61,692 nt of DNA from NCBI RefSeq assembly GCF_023161665.1, contig NZ_JALNTW010000023.1:1-61692 (forward strand). Direction: 5' to 3'. The DNA is from Shewanella sp. 1CM18E (GTDB taxonomy: Bacteria > Pseudomonadota > Gammaproteobacteria > Enterobacterales > Shewanellaceae). Shown here piece by piece: positions 43,362 to 52,526 of the stretch (its first letter is position 1; every line of letters begins with the position of its first letter). The notes below the pieces were generated by a model. It ran no database searches, was not told the origin of the DNA, and was given only the letters and a program-made list of their open reading frames with translations. Position numbers and translations under genes: made by a program.

Positions 43362-44456
43362 TTAGTGAACGTGACCAGCGCTTGATTTCTCAAGATCCGC
43401 TTTTAACAAAAAGCTCTTTTGCACCGCATATTCTTCGCCAGCACTTAGCCCAGACAATACCTCTGTCATTTGGCTATCACGCAGTCCTAACTCAACCACA
43501 CGTTTTTCAAAACCTTCTGCAGTGCGCACAAACACCACTTGCTGACCTTCCATTTCTTGCACCGCTAGGTTATCAATCATCAAACCAACGGCTTGTTTAC
43601 TCAGAGTGACATAACCTGAGACTAAACTACCCAGCGGCCATTGGCCGTTAGTATTATCAAGCGGTGCACGTGCAAGCTGGTATAGCTCACCTTTGGGTGC
43701 ACTCAATAGGTACTTGATGTTAGATTCTGCTTGTTGCTGTGTGCCTGAGATCAGTAACTCCTGACCAACCGCAACACTGCGCATTTGTGCAGGAAAGATT
43801 TGATATTCAGCCCACAGTTTGCTGTCATCAATAATGCTTAGCAGCACATTATCTGCTGCCATCTCGCCAGCGTTGGCATTACGTTCAACCACCACTCCGG
43901 AGATAGGCGCTTTAATTGCGTAACGCTTTAAGCTTGAATTAGACTCAACTTCAGCGATGATTTGCCCCGCTTTGACCCTATCGCCTACGTTAACTTTTAT
44001 TTGCGTAATTAAACCAGCAAAGCGAGCTTTGACTTGGCTGCTGGCTGCTTCTGGCAAGATTGCTCGGCCATATACGGTAACAGTTTGTTTAATATCCCCA
44101 GCTTGGGCTAATTGAGTCGCTATACCAGAGCGCTGCATCTGCTCTGCAGTAATGTGGACTTTGCCTTCTTCATGCTCATCGTGACCGTGTTCATCGCCAT
44201 GCTCATCACCGTGACCATCATGTTCGTCTTGATGACCATCATTATGTTTATCATGACCATGTTCCCCCTTATGTCCATGCTCATCGTCATGCTTATCATG
44301 ACCATGTTCGTCATGACGCTCTGCTTGATGTTGATATTCAAGCTCATGGGCGTGGTCATCAGAAGCATGCACTGGTGTCACAAGCATACAAGCTGTAATA
44401 ACCGCAGTCACAGCAAGATGAACGAGAGAAAGTTTAGTTAATGTGTTAGCGCTCAT
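43362..44456 (-). CDS. czcB: Heavy-metal efflux periplasmic adaptor with histidine-rich domain
   Basis: A 364-aa membrane-fusion protein linking CzcA to the outer-membrane channel. A signal peptide (1-31, ending TPVHA) is followed by about 70 residues made of HGHD, HDEH and similar repeats (32-100), a likely metal-binding extension. Then come HITAEQMQRSGIATQLAQAG, the barrel-sandwich hybrid (VKARFAGLITQIKVNVGDRV and YAIKAPISGVVVERNANAGE) and the beta-barrel domains. The start overlaps the czcC stop as ATGA. The repetitive His/Asp coding may vary in length between strains. Confidence 0.92.
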   Translation of the reverse strand: MSANTLTKLSLVHLAVTAVITACMLVTPVHASDDHAHELEYQHQAERHDEHGHDKHDDEHGHKGEHGHDKHNDGHQDEHDGHGDEHGDEHGHDEHEEGKVHITAEQMQRSGIATQLAQAGDIKQTVTVYGRAILPEAASSQVKARFAGLITQIKVNVGDRVKAGQIIAEVESNSSLKRYAIKAPISGVVVERNANAGEMAADNVLLSIIDDSKLWAEYQIFPAQMRSVAVGQELLISGTQQQAESNIKYLLSAPKGELYQLARAPLDNTNGQWPLGSLVSGYVTLSKQAVGLMIDNLAVQEMEGQQVVFVRTAEGFEKRVVELGLRDSQMTEVLSGLSAGEEYAVQKSFLLKADLEKSSAGHVH

Positions 44457-45835
44457 TTTGTGTGTCCTTTAGCTGCATTAGAAAAGTCTGCTAGATCGGA
44501 AAAGTCATTGAAGAAAGTATGTTGAGAAGCAGGTAATGGCTCGGCAATCAACTGCTCAATATCGACGCCATAACGCAGCGCTGAGGCCGCGGCATCAATC
44601 AGTGCTCGGCGAGAAAAGAGTAATTCTTCACGTGCAGTTAAATAATCAAGGTAGCTATATAAGCCTTGCTCATAAGCTCGTTTGGTGTCTTCAAGGGCTA
44701 AAGTTAAGGTAGGAATAACACTGGCTTGTAAACGGTTGACCGTCACCATCGCCTGTTTACGGCTGGCATAGGCACGATATAACTGGCCATAAAGCTCTAA
44801 TAAAGCGACTTCTCGGTTAGCAAGCACTTGCTCTTTTGCGGCTTGAGCAGAAAGGATTTCGCCAGTATTTCGCTCAGCATTAAACAGCGGCATACTGAAG
44901 CCAGCGGTCAACGCCATATCATTAGTTTGTTGAAACTGTTTAACGCCAACCGACCAGCTAATATCAGTGCTCGACTGGGTTTTGGCAAAACGCAGTTCAG
45001 CCTCTTTGAGTTGTGCTTGAGTTAAATAAGCAGTGATAGCGGGGCTGTACTTTACCTTCTCGAATAGTGGTTCGAGCGCGACATCATCACTAAAGGCAAA
45101 CAAGTTGCCTTGCAACGAATCAAAGCCGACCTGAGATTCGCCCCACATCATGCTTAAAGCTAATTTAGCGTAATCGAGCTGTTGCAGTTGAGTTTCGGCA
45201 ACCAGTTTTGCATTAAACACCGCCGCTTGAGCACGTTTGACTTCCGCGTCTGGAGTTACCCCCGCTTGAGCGCGCTTTGCCACAACCGTTTGCGTCTCTT
45301 CGGCAAGTTGTAATGAATCAATGGCAAGCTCTAGTTGAGACTGCGCCGCTAATACATCGATATAACGGCGAGTTGCTTCTGCGAGTACGTTTAAAGCGGC
45401 AATTTTTTGCTCAGCCTCCAATATCGCACGCTGTTCACTGACAATACCGCCACGGGCATCCAGTTTATCACCGAGCTCAATCACCGATGATAAAGACACG
45501 CTAAACTCTGCACTGTCGATACCTTGAAACTCGCCGCTTCCCACAATATTGTCAGCATCAAAGCCGATTTCAAAACCCGGAGATAAAGCTTGAGTTTGCG
45601 CTGCGCCATCAAGCGCTTGCTGTCTAAACTTAAAAACCTTTAGAGAAGGGTGTTGCTGCCGCACTCGTTCAATAACCGTGGTTAACGACAGCGTACCTGT
45701 GTGCGTTTCAGCCTTGGCGAGCAAGGGCACTGCAAATAACAGAGTAATGATAACGAGAGTGCTAAACAGCCCTCGCCAAAGACAACGCATCGCCATTTTT
45801 AAGGCGTCGTTGCCAGCATAAGTATTATAAAACAT
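44453..45835 (-). CDS. czcC: TolC-family outer-membrane factor of the metal efflux system
   Basis: A 460-aa outer-membrane channel protein. A signal peptide near the start (LVIITLLFAVPLLAKAE) is followed by two TolC repeats with long coiled-coil helices (residues about 60-225 and 270-430), heptad-rich in Ala, Leu and Gln. The start at 45835 has no strong binding site; a downstream ATG at 45796 would still leave the signal peptide. It is followed by czcB with overlapping codons. Confidence 0.88.
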   Translation of the reverse strand: MFYNTYAGNDALKMAMRCLWRGLFSTLVIITLLFAVPLLAKAETHTGTLSLTTVIERVRQQHPSLKVFKFRQQALDGAAQTQALSPGFEIGFDADNIVGSGEFQGIDSAEFSVSLSSVIELGDKLDARGGIVSEQRAILEAEQKIAALNVLAEATRRYIDVLAAQSQLELAIDSLQLAEETQTVVAKRAQAGVTPDAEVKRAQAAVFNAKLVAETQLQQLDYAKLALSMMWGESQVGFDSLQGNLFAFSDDVALEPLFEKVKYSPAITAYLTQAQLKEAELRFAKTQSSTDISWSVGVKQFQQTNDMALTAGFSMPLFNAERNTGEILSAQAAKEQVLANREVALLELYGQLYRAYASRKQAMVTVNRLQASVIPTLTLALEDTKRAYEQGLYSYLDYLTAREELLFSRRALIDAAASALRYGVDIEQLIAEPLPASQHTFFNDFSDLADFSNAAKGHTK

Positions 45836-45952
45836 CAGAGAATAAGCCTCGATTTAATACAAAATATCAGACCTGTTAATAACTAAACCCAATAGGTGCA
45901 GCAACAGATCTTTAGCGAACGATTTAAGCTCGCTAACATAATAAAATTTTGA

Positions 45953-46363
45953 TTAAACGATTAAGGCTTTAGGGGGGCGCAGAAAAGCGAAATAAGGGGA
46001 TTCTACAGAGGTAAAATTAAACACAAAAATATGACTATCCGGGCTTGCGGTCACGGACTTTAACGCTGTGATAGGCTGCATCAAGGTCATACAACATGAG
46101 CAGCAGTTATTACTGCATTCAGCGCAGTCATCTTCTACATGACTTGCAGTTTCAAGGTCATCACATTGTGGTTGCTTGTCGGCGCTATTTATTTGCTCAA
46201 CAATATAGCTTGCGTCACTGCCACAATCATCGTGGGCCGAACTGCAGTCATCAGCCATCGTCACCATAGATTGCATCGTTAAAATCACGATCAACAACAT
46301 CCGCCCCAACTTAGCTGGAGAGGTGATGAATATTGCTCGGATAAAACGCGATAAGCTCGACAT
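45953..46363 (-). CDS. Small cysteine-rich exported protein, CzcI-like
   Basis: A 136-aa protein with a signal peptide (about 15-38, LLIVILTMQSMVTMA) and two cysteine groups: DDCSSAHDDC near residues 39-48 and DDCAECSNNCCSCC around 78-91. The C-terminus FLRPPKALIV is like that of CzcI-type proteins found at the head of czc operons, thought to regulate or buffer metals in the periplasm. It lies 117 bp upstream of czcC on the same strand. The assignment is by position and composition. Confidence 0.6.
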   Translation of the reverse strand: MSSLSRFIRAIFITSPAKLGRMLLIVILTMQSMVTMADDCSSAHDDCGSDASYIVEQINSADKQPQCDDLETASHVEDDCAECSNNCCSCCMTLMQPITALKSVTASPDSHIFVFNFTSVESPYFAFLRPPKALIV

Positions 46364-46697
46364 TAGGCCGCAGCATTACCTTTATTTTTAATAACGTACA
46401 TGACTGACTTTATTACGCACTCGCATCACTTTGATGTTGGCTAGTTTAAATTAATCAAAATTAAAACACTATGCGTTTACAAACCTTAATCCGCTCTCTG
46501 TATAAAAAAGTTTCAAAACATCGATGAGCCCGCACCTATAGCAACCAATTTCCCCCTTCCCCCCTACCTCTATCGAGTTAATTTACAGCGAAAAGTGTGA
46601 TTACCCGAGCATTTTACTCAAGTAATAATTGAACCACATAAAAGGTGCAAATAATATACATGTAAATTTTAGCGTCACTCTTGCCTTGGAGATACCA
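46364..46697. promoter_or_regulatory. Divergent czcI-like/ytfE promoter region
   Basis: About 330 A/T-rich bases. Upstream of ytfE there is TGCAAATAATATACATG, loosely like the two-half arrangement of NsrR sites, but too weak to call. No metal-regulator palindrome stood out. Confidence 0.4.
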
Positions 46698-47435
46698 ATG
46701 TCTCAACCAAATATATTTCAGCCAAAATCACTGCACGCAAAAGAGCAACTGCTTGCCTGTCGCGTCGGTGAATTAGTTGCCAATGACTTCCGTAGTGCAC
46801 ATCTTTTTAGCCAACACGGTATTGATTTTTGTTGTGGCGGTGGGATTGCATTAGAACGGGCAATTAAGCGTTTCGATGCAGATGAAACAGCCTTACTTGA
46901 AGACTTAATGGCACTCGATAGCCAAGGCGATAAGCAGCAAGGTTTAGATCAACTGCCTCTGCCTGATTTACTTAACTATATTGAAGCAACGCACCATACA
47001 TTTGTAAGAGATAAAGCGCCTTTACTTGTGGAGTACAGCCAAAAAATGGTTCGCGCTCATGGTGAGAAGCATGCTGAAATCAAACCCTTGGCAGGCTGGA
47101 TCCGTGCACTCGTCGAAGACTTAATGCCGCACCTGATGAAAGAAGAGCAAATTCTGTTTCCGGCAATTTTAGGCCTACACAACCAAGTTGAGATGCAAAA
47201 TTGCTTTGGCCACATTGGTAACCCGATCAATGCCATGTTGCATGAGCATGATGATGCATTACAGATCTTTGAAAAGATACGTGAGCTAACAAATGACTTT
47301 CAACCACCAGCGCACGCTTGCACTACTTGGCGAGTTTGCTATGCCAGCTTGGCAGAATTTGAAGCAGACTTAAAACAGCATATCTATCTTGAGAACAATA
47401 TTCTGTTCCCAAAAGCACTGGAACTCACAGCTTAA
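46698..47435 (+). CDS. ytfE: Iron-sulfur cluster repair di-iron protein (YtfE/ScdA/DnrN)
   Basis: A 245-aa cytoplasmic protein that repairs iron-sulfur clusters after nitric oxide or oxidative stress. I begin at 46698 (MSQPNIF), behind GGAGATACCA; the upstream ATG would add 23 residues. The N-terminal ScdA domain has HGIDFCCGGG (about 40-49). The di-iron hemerythrin-like part carries spaced histidines and glutamates: THHTFVRD, MPHLMKEEQILFPAI, MLHEHDDAL and KQHIYLENNILFP. Monocistronic with a terminator. Confidence 0.93.
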   Translation: MSQPNIFQPKSLHAKEQLLACRVGELVANDFRSAHLFSQHGIDFCCGGGIALERAIKRFDADETALLEDLMALDSQGDKQQGLDQLPLPDLLNYIEATHHTFVRDKAPLLVEYSQKMVRAHGEKHAEIKPLAGWIRALVEDLMPHLMKEEQILFPAILGLHNQVEMQNCFGHIGNPINAMLHEHDDALQIFEKIRELTNDFQPPAHACTTWRVCYASLAEFEADLKQHIYLENNILFPKALELTA

Positions 47436-47463
47436 TCAAAGAAAGTGACCAAGCTATGAAAGT

Positions 47464-47490
47464 AAAAAGGCTCACATCAGTGAGCCTTTA
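47464..47490. terminator. Terminator between ytfE and yigB
   Basis: Ten-bp stem AAAGGCTCAC (47466-47475) with GTGAGCCTTT (47480-47489), A residues before, usable from both convergent genes. Confidence 0.82.
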
Positions 47491-47529
47491 ATGGCTTAAA
47501 TAACTCAGATAACTCAAATAATTGGAAAG

Positions 47530-48246
47530 CTATAAGAGCTGTTTTAGCTGCAGTATTGATGAAATTTCGATGTGCGGCAGCTGTTGTTGAGGTAACGATT
47601 TCTGCGCTACGCCAAAACCTGGATTTAACCACACAGCTTGGCAACCCGCGAGTCTTGCACCATCGACATCACTTTTAGCGCTATCGCCGACATGCAGTAT
47701 TTTATCTAAGGGTAAAGCTAATTTGCTTGCAGCCAACTCAAACATGTCTGCTGCAGGCTTTTGCGGATAACCTAGACCTGGATGCAGTACAAACTCAAAC
47801 ACGTCACCTAAACCAATGCGTTGATAATCAACATTGCCATTGGTAATGCCAACTAAGCGGTACTTTTGCTTAAGTTGGGCTAATAGCCCGAGCACTTCAG
47901 CAGACACCTTAAAATGACTGCGATGCAGCGCAAAATGTGCAAGCCCAGCTTTTGCACCTGCTTTGGCGATTTCTGTATCGTACCCAAGCTCAATTAATCC
48001 CAGTTCTAACATCTGCAACCTTGCTTTACTGGTATCATGACGTAATTGTGGTGATTGGCGCAGCATACGTGACTTTAACGCGCGCCAATCATCAAACTGC
48101 CACGCAGTTGCTTTAGGGTAATTTGGGTGGAGAAATTGCTGCAACGCCTTTTCAGCCGCAACAATAATCGGTCGATTATCATAAAGTGTGTCATCTAAAT
48201 CAAAACTTATGGCCTCAAAAGCTTGCGGCCGAATAAAGATATTCAT
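47530..48246 (-). CDS. yigB: HAD-family phosphatase YigB
   Basis: A 238-aa phosphatase; in E. coli YigB removes phosphate from the riboflavin precursor 5-amino-6-(5-phosphoribitylamino)uracil. Motif I is SFDLDDTLYDN (about 14-24) with the nucleophile aspartate, motif II GITNGN (about 132-137), and motifs III/IV LHVGDSAKSDVDGARLAG (about 188-205). The start shares a base with the xerC stop (TAATG). The order dapF-DUF484-xerC-yigB is that of E. coli. Confidence 0.92.
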   Translation of the reverse strand: MNIFIRPQAFEAISFDLDDTLYDNRPIIVAAEKALQQFLHPNYPKATAWQFDDWRALKSRMLRQSPQLRHDTSKARLQMLELGLIELGYDTEIAKAGAKAGLAHFALHRSHFKVSAEVLGLLAQLKQKYRLVGITNGNVDYQRIGLGDVFEFVLHPGLGYPQKPAADMFELAASKLALPLDKILHVGDSAKSDVDGARLAGCQAVWLNPGFGVAQKSLPQQQLPHIEISSILQLKQLL

Positions 48247-49157
48247 TAAGACTGACCTCTTTTCTTCGCTCTTGGGTGCGCACCATCGTAAACCTTAGCC
48301 AGATGCTGAAAATCCAAACTGGTATAAACCTGTGTGGTCGATAAATTGGCGTGACCTAATAACTCTTGCACCGCGCGCAGATCGGCACTGGACTCAAGCA
48401 TATGCGTCGCAAACGAGTGCCGCAGCTTATGAGGATGCACCTTAATGCCTAACGCTTGCTCTTGGCCCCACTTAGCTAAACGCGCTTGAATACTGCGATG
48501 AGCTAAACGCTTGCCTTTAGCAGTAACAAACAGGGCGTCATCTTCGCACGGAATATCACGCTTGATATCCAACCATTGGCTAATAGCTTGTAGCGCTAAT
48601 TTACCTATCGGGACGATACGCTCTTTACTGCCCTTACCTAGCACCTTAACTTGCGCCTCTGAAAACTGAATATCGGCCACATTTAAGCCTGCCAGTTCAG
48701 CTAAACGTAAACCCGAAGAGTAGAACAGTTCCATAATGGCTTTATCCCGAAAACTCAGCGGATCATTGGCGTCGATCTCTAGCAAATGGGCTACTGAATC
48801 AACGTCCATGTTCTTAGGCAAAGGCTTGCCTTGTTTTGGAGCTGTTAGATTTATCGCAGGGTTTAACTTGATATGTTGTTCGCGCAGTAAAAATTCATAA
48901 AACTGTTTTAGCGATGAGAGCGTCAAGGACAGAGAGCGTGGACCTAAGCCTTTGCGGTGCAACTTAGCCAGCAATGCCTGTAAAGAATCATGTTGCTGCG
49001 CGCCCCACGATTCTGTGTCAGCAAATAGCTTTTCAACACGATTGAGTTCAAACAGATAATTACGCACAGTGTAAGCCGATACTTGGCGTTCAGTGCGCAA
49101 GTATCGTTCAAAGTCAGCTAGCCAACCTTTATTATCTGACAGCGCATTAGCAGCCAT
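48246..49157 (-). CDS. xerC: Tyrosine recombinase XerC
   Basis: A 303-aa recombinase that, with XerD, resolves chromosome dimers at dif. The SAM-like N-terminal domain (1-95) reads FERYLRTERQVSAYTVRNY. Catalytic residues lie in SSGLRLAELAGL (about 150), KGSKERIVPIG, HKLRHSFATHML (about 243-254) and LGHANLSTTQVYTSLDF (about 265-281) with the tyrosine. GAGGCTTT precedes the start. Confidence 0.96.
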   Translation of the reverse strand: MAANALSDNKGWLADFERYLRTERQVSAYTVRNYLFELNRVEKLFADTESWGAQQHDSLQALLAKLHRKGLGPRSLSLTLSSLKQFYEFLLREQHIKLNPAINLTAPKQGKPLPKNMDVDSVAHLLEIDANDPLSFRDKAIMELFYSSGLRLAELAGLNVADIQFSEAQVKVLGKGSKERIVPIGKLALQAISQWLDIKRDIPCEDDALFVTAKGKRLAHRSIQARLAKWGQEQALGIKVHPHKLRHSFATHMLESSADLRAVQELLGHANLSTTQVYTSLDFQHLAKVYDGAHPRAKKRGQS

Positions 49158-49169
49158 AAAGCCTCGCGA

Positions 49170-49802
49170 TTAGATTTTGGTTAACTGGTGATCAAGAAAC
49201 TGTTTTAACTGTGACAGCAACAAGTGATCCATTTCTGGATGGAAATGCATTGGATCTTGGCTGGCGATCGCAAAGATCACCTGACCACAATCTTGTGATA
49301 AGCGAGACAGTGCAACTGAACCCACTTCACTGCCAAATAGTCGTTTCGATTCTTCGATCGTTAAGCGACCAAAGTAATAGCCTGAATCAAGACGCTTGCT
49401 CCAGATCTTTGATAGCTCGCTATCAAGATCGTGCACTGTTATCAGCCTCACATGGGTAAAGTTAAACTGCTCTTTTAAACCAGTCGATAACACCTGACGT
49501 AATTCGCCCATATCTTCACATTTTAGCAGCTGCAAAGATAATGCACTGTTAAACATGTAGATCTGCTCATTACGTGATGCCATAGCCAAGAGTGCTGTGA
49601 TCTCTTCCTCTAATTGACGCACCCGTTGACGCAAGCTTTCTTGCTGGCGTTCAACCAGTGACACAGCACCACGCTCCGCATGCGGAATACGCATAGCCAG
49701 CAACAGCTCTGGATAACGACTGAAAAAGTCTGGGTTATCGAGCAGATATTCGCGGATCAGGATCTCGTCAAAAGGAAGGTTAGAGTTTGGATTATCGATC
49801 AT
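49170..49802 (-). CDS. DUF484 protein (YigA-like)
   Basis: A 210-aa protein of the DUF484 family, GAF-domain-like, found between dapF and xerC in most Gammaproteobacteria. The start is MIDNPNSNLPFDEILIREYLLDNPDFFSRYPELL. A coiled coil (residues about 45-70) is followed by the GAF-like region. Its first codon overlaps the dapF stop as ATGA. Function is unknown. Confidence 0.9.
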   Translation of the reverse strand: MIDNPNSNLPFDEILIREYLLDNPDFFSRYPELLLAMRIPHAERGAVSLVERQQESLRQRVRQLEEEITALLAMASRNEQIYMFNSALSLQLLKCEDMGELRQVLSTGLKEQFNFTHVRLITVHDLDSELSKIWSKRLDSGYYFGRLTIEESKRLFGSEVGSVALSRLSQDCGQVIFAIASQDPMHFHPEMDHLLLSQLKQFLDHQLTKI

Positions 49803-50626
49803 TGTGCGATCTGCCCGTCGTATACGTGTTCAGCAGGGCCAGTCATCCACAAAGGTTTACCTTCACCTTCCCAGTTGATCATTAACGTGCCACCAGGAAG
49901 ATCAACCTGCACATTACGATCTAGCTTCCCCTGTTGAATACCTACAACCACAGCAGCACAAGCACCTGTACCACAAGCAAGGGTTTCAGCAGCGCCGCGC
50001 TCATAAACCCGCAGTTTAATATGACCAGAGTTGACCACTTGCATAAAGCCAACGTTAACCCCTTTAGGGAAACGCTCATGATTAGTCAGATCCGCACCGA
50101 TCGTATCAACATCAGATGCAGCAGCATCTTCAACTTCAAGCACGCAATGTGGGTTACCCATAGAAACGGCGCCACATAAATAAGTGCCGCTTGATGCCAT
50201 TAATAGATAAGTTTTTTCTACTTTTTTAGCAGTAAAAGGGATCTTATTAGGCTCAAGTACGGGAACCCCCATATTCACAGTAACTTTGCCGTCGCGCTCA
50301 AGGCGTAAGGTAATTTTACCCGATGAAGTGCTAACTCGGATCTTGTGCTTATGGGTTAGGCCCTTATTACGCACAAAACGAGCAAAACAGCGTGCGCCAT
50401 TACCGCACTGCTCTACTTCGCTACCGTCAGCATTAAAGATGCGATAATGAAAATCTAAATCGGGATCATAAGGCGGCTCAACCAGTAACAACTGATCGAA
50501 TCCTACGCCAAAATTCCGATCGGCTAGGCGCTTAATTTGATCAGGTGAAAAAAACACATTCTGTGTCACTCCATCCACGACCATAAAGTCATTGCCTAAG
50601 CCATGCATCTTAGTGAATTGGATCAA
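49799..50626 (-). CDS. dapF: Diaminopimelate epimerase
   Basis: Converts LL-diaminopimelate to the meso form for lysine and peptidoglycan synthesis; 275 aa. The two active-site cysteines lie in EQCGNGARCFARF (about 72-84) and TLACGTGACAAV (about 215-226). The start is TTG at 50626, preceded by AAGGA. It follows lysA, with a perfect 25-base palindrome between them. Confidence 0.96.
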   Translation of the reverse strand: MIQFTKMHGLGNDFMVVDGVTQNVFFSPDQIKRLADRNFGVGFDQLLLVEPPYDPDLDFHYRIFNADGSEVEQCGNGARCFARFVRNKGLTHKHKIRVSTSSGKITLRLERDGKVTVNMGVPVLEPNKIPFTAKKVEKTYLLMASSGTYLCGAVSMGNPHCVLEVEDAAASDVDTIGADLTNHERFPKGVNVGFMQVVNSGHIKLRVYERGAAETLACGTGACAAVVVGIQQGKLDRNVQVDLPGGTLMINWEGEGKPLWMTGPAEHVYDGQIAQ

Positions 50627-50639
50627 GGTGGGTATCCTT

Positions 50640-50674
50640 AAAAAGTATCAATAGCGGATCAATGATCCGCTATT
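50640..50674 (-). terminator. Palindrome between lysA and dapF
   Basis: AATAGCGGATCA (50650-50661), one base, TGATCCGCTATT (50663-50674). On the minus strand it is followed by GATACTTTTT. It may act as an attenuator partly ending the lysA transcript or as a processing hairpin; dapF is still read from the same direction. Confidence 0.6.
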
Positions 50675-50690
50675 TAAGTATTGTTCTAGT

Positions 50691-51935
50691 TTACGGTAGG
50701 ATCTGCTCACCTTGCCATAACTGAGCGACTTTTTCTCGCTCTCGAATGACATAAGCGTTATCTGCATCAACCATCAGCTCGGCAGCTCGTGGACGAGAGT
50801 TGTAATTAGACGCCATAGTAAAGCCGTATGCACCTGATGAACGTACCGCAAGATAATCACCAGCTTGCACATTCAACTGGCGATCTTTACCTAAAAAGTC
50901 ACCGGTTTCACAAACAGGGCCAACCACATCATAGCTATGGGTTGCACCAGCACGTTCGAGCACCGGAATGATCTTTTGCCATGCGCTATACAAAGATGGA
51001 CGGATCAAATCATTCATCGCACCATCAACCAAGGCAAAACGCTTATCGCTGTTTTCTTTAAGATAAAGCACTTGAGTAACAAAGATCCCGGCGTTAGCAG
51101 CAATCGCGCGACCAGGTTCAAAAATCAATTTAAGATCGCGACCGCCTAAACGATCGAGTAATGCAGCCGCATACACATCAGGCTGAGGTGGCACTTCATC
51201 TTCGTAAGTCACACCCAGTCCACCACCTACATCGAAATGTTTGATCTCGATACCTTGCGCGCCAAGACGATCAATTAGCGCCAACATGCGATCCATAGCA
51301 TCTAAAAACGGTTTAATCTCGGTAAGTTGCGATCCAATATGGCAATCCACCCCTTTGACCTCAAGGCCCGCTAATTCATGGGCTCGGGCAAAGATAGTTT
51401 CGGCTTCTTCCATGGCGATACCGAACTTATTCTCTTTTAAACCCGTTGAGATATAAGGGTGAGTGCCGGCATCAACGTCAGGGTTAACGCGCAATGATAC
51501 TGGGGCAATCTTACCAAGACGCAAAGCAACTTGGTTTAGCTGCTCAAGCTCTGCAGCCGACTCAACGTTAAAGCAATAAATACCAAGGTTCAGTGCCATT
51601 TCCATTTCAGCAACGGTTTTACCCACACCAGAAAACACCACTTTAGCTGGATCGCCACCGGCTTCTATCACCCGTGATAGCTCACCGCCAGAAACGATAT
51701 CAAAACCACTGCCTAAACGTGCCAGTACATTCAGCACCGCAATATTCGAGTTAGCTTTTACCGCATAACAAATAAGATGTGGATGATCACTCACGGCATT
51801 GTCAAAAGCGTGCCAATGGCGCTCTAATGTCGCGCGAGAATATATATACAGCGGTGTTCCATGCTGTTTTGCGAGTTCGGCAACTTGGCACTGCTCCGCA
51901 TAAAGCTCATCTGCTTGATATAAAAAATGATCCAA
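50691..51935 (-). CDS. lysA: Diaminopimelate decarboxylase
   Basis: The last enzyme of lysine biosynthesis, a PLP protein of 414 aa. The lysine that holds PLP is in CYAVKANSNIAVL (about 55-67). HIGSQLTEIKPF (about 195-206), the glycine loop DVGGGLGVTYEDE (about 232-244) and GPVCETGDFLG (about 338-348) complete the active site. Starts with TTG behind AAGGAC, 5 bp after the lptM stop. Confidence 0.96.
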   Translation of the reverse strand: MDHFLYQADELYAEQCQVAELAKQHGTPLYIYSRATLERHWHAFDNAVSDHPHLICYAVKANSNIAVLNVLARLGSGFDIVSGGELSRVIEAGGDPAKVVFSGVGKTVAEMEMALNLGIYCFNVESAAELEQLNQVALRLGKIAPVSLRVNPDVDAGTHPYISTGLKENKFGIAMEEAETIFARAHELAGLEVKGVDCHIGSQLTEIKPFLDAMDRMLALIDRLGAQGIEIKHFDVGGGLGVTYEDEVPPQPDVYAAALLDRLGGRDLKLIFEPGRAIAANAGIFVTQVLYLKENSDKRFALVDGAMNDLIRPSLYSAWQKIIPVLERAGATHSYDVVGPVCETGDFLGKDRQLNVQAGDYLAVRSSGAYGFTMASNYNSRPRAAELMVDADNAYVIREREKVAQLWQGEQILP

Positions 51936-51940
51936 CGTCT

Positions 51941-52117
51941 TTAGTCCTTTTTGCTCGGTTCGCTTTGCTTTTGCTCTGCGTCAGGCATCTGCTGATCAGT
52001 TGCCTGCTGATTAACTTCCTGTGGTGGCGTTCGATATAACGCACTTTTTTGCCCACAACCTAAAAGTACTAGGCTACCAAGCCCTACTAGCAAAAACAGT
52101 CTCATTTTATTCAACAT
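51941..52117 (-). CDS. lptM: Small lipoprotein LptM (YifL family)
   Basis: A 58-aa lipoprotein (54 if started at 52105). The signal peptide ends in the lipobox LVLLGC, followed by GQKSALYRTPP, like the GCGLKGPLY start of E. coli LptM, which aids assembly of the LPS translocon LptD. The rest is acidic and Gln-rich. It heads the lysA-dapF operon and is divergent from cyaY, as in E. coli. Confidence 0.85.
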   Translation of the reverse strand: MLNKMRLFLLVGLGSLVLLGCGQKSALYRTPPQEVNQQATDQQMPDAEQKQSEPSKKD

Positions 52118-52526
52118 CAGGTGACCCTTTGAGCAATAGCACTAAGGCTTGCTATACGGCGAAAATAGTTAATCCTGATGTTTGCAGACAGCCCGCTACG
52201 CGTCAACCCTCTAACGCATTTATATAGCCGCTTTATTACAACTAATATCGGCCTTGTTAAGCTTAAACGAGCAAAGTTAATTGGGTTAAATCGCAACTTG
52301 CAGGGTAAAAACGCGGTTAATACAAAATAAATCAACTAAACCCTGTAGGGCTTTAAGTCATCACCCTGCCACAGCAACCTTTTAAGCTGTTGAAATACTT
52401 ACATTATTAATAATGACACCCTCCATTTTGGATTAGCAAAGCATTAACCACAAAATTAATGTGATTGGTAATCATCGTGACGATTGGTAATATGATTGTA
52501 TTAACTAAATCTGAGGAATAATTAGC
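52118..52526. promoter_or_regulatory. Divergent lptM/cyaY region
   Basis: About 410 bases, A/T-rich in the cyaY half. Short repeats such as GATTGGTAAT with CATCGTGACGATTGGTAATATGATT near 52460-52495 are visible. No gene or strong operator. Confidence 0.4.

Noticed and set aside
44160..44340. Repeated CATGACCATG-like units that look like a minisatellite or CRISPR
   Set aside because: They are the codons of the histidine/aspartate-rich stretch of the efflux adaptor; units are unequal and there are no spacers.
44112..44441. Met/Ile-rich open frames opposite the histidine-rich part of czcB
   Set aside because: Composition follows from the CATGAC repeats on the other strand; no family resemblance.
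46640..46680. Possible NsrR site upstream of ytfE
   Set aside because: Only loose similarity of the halves; not enough to call.
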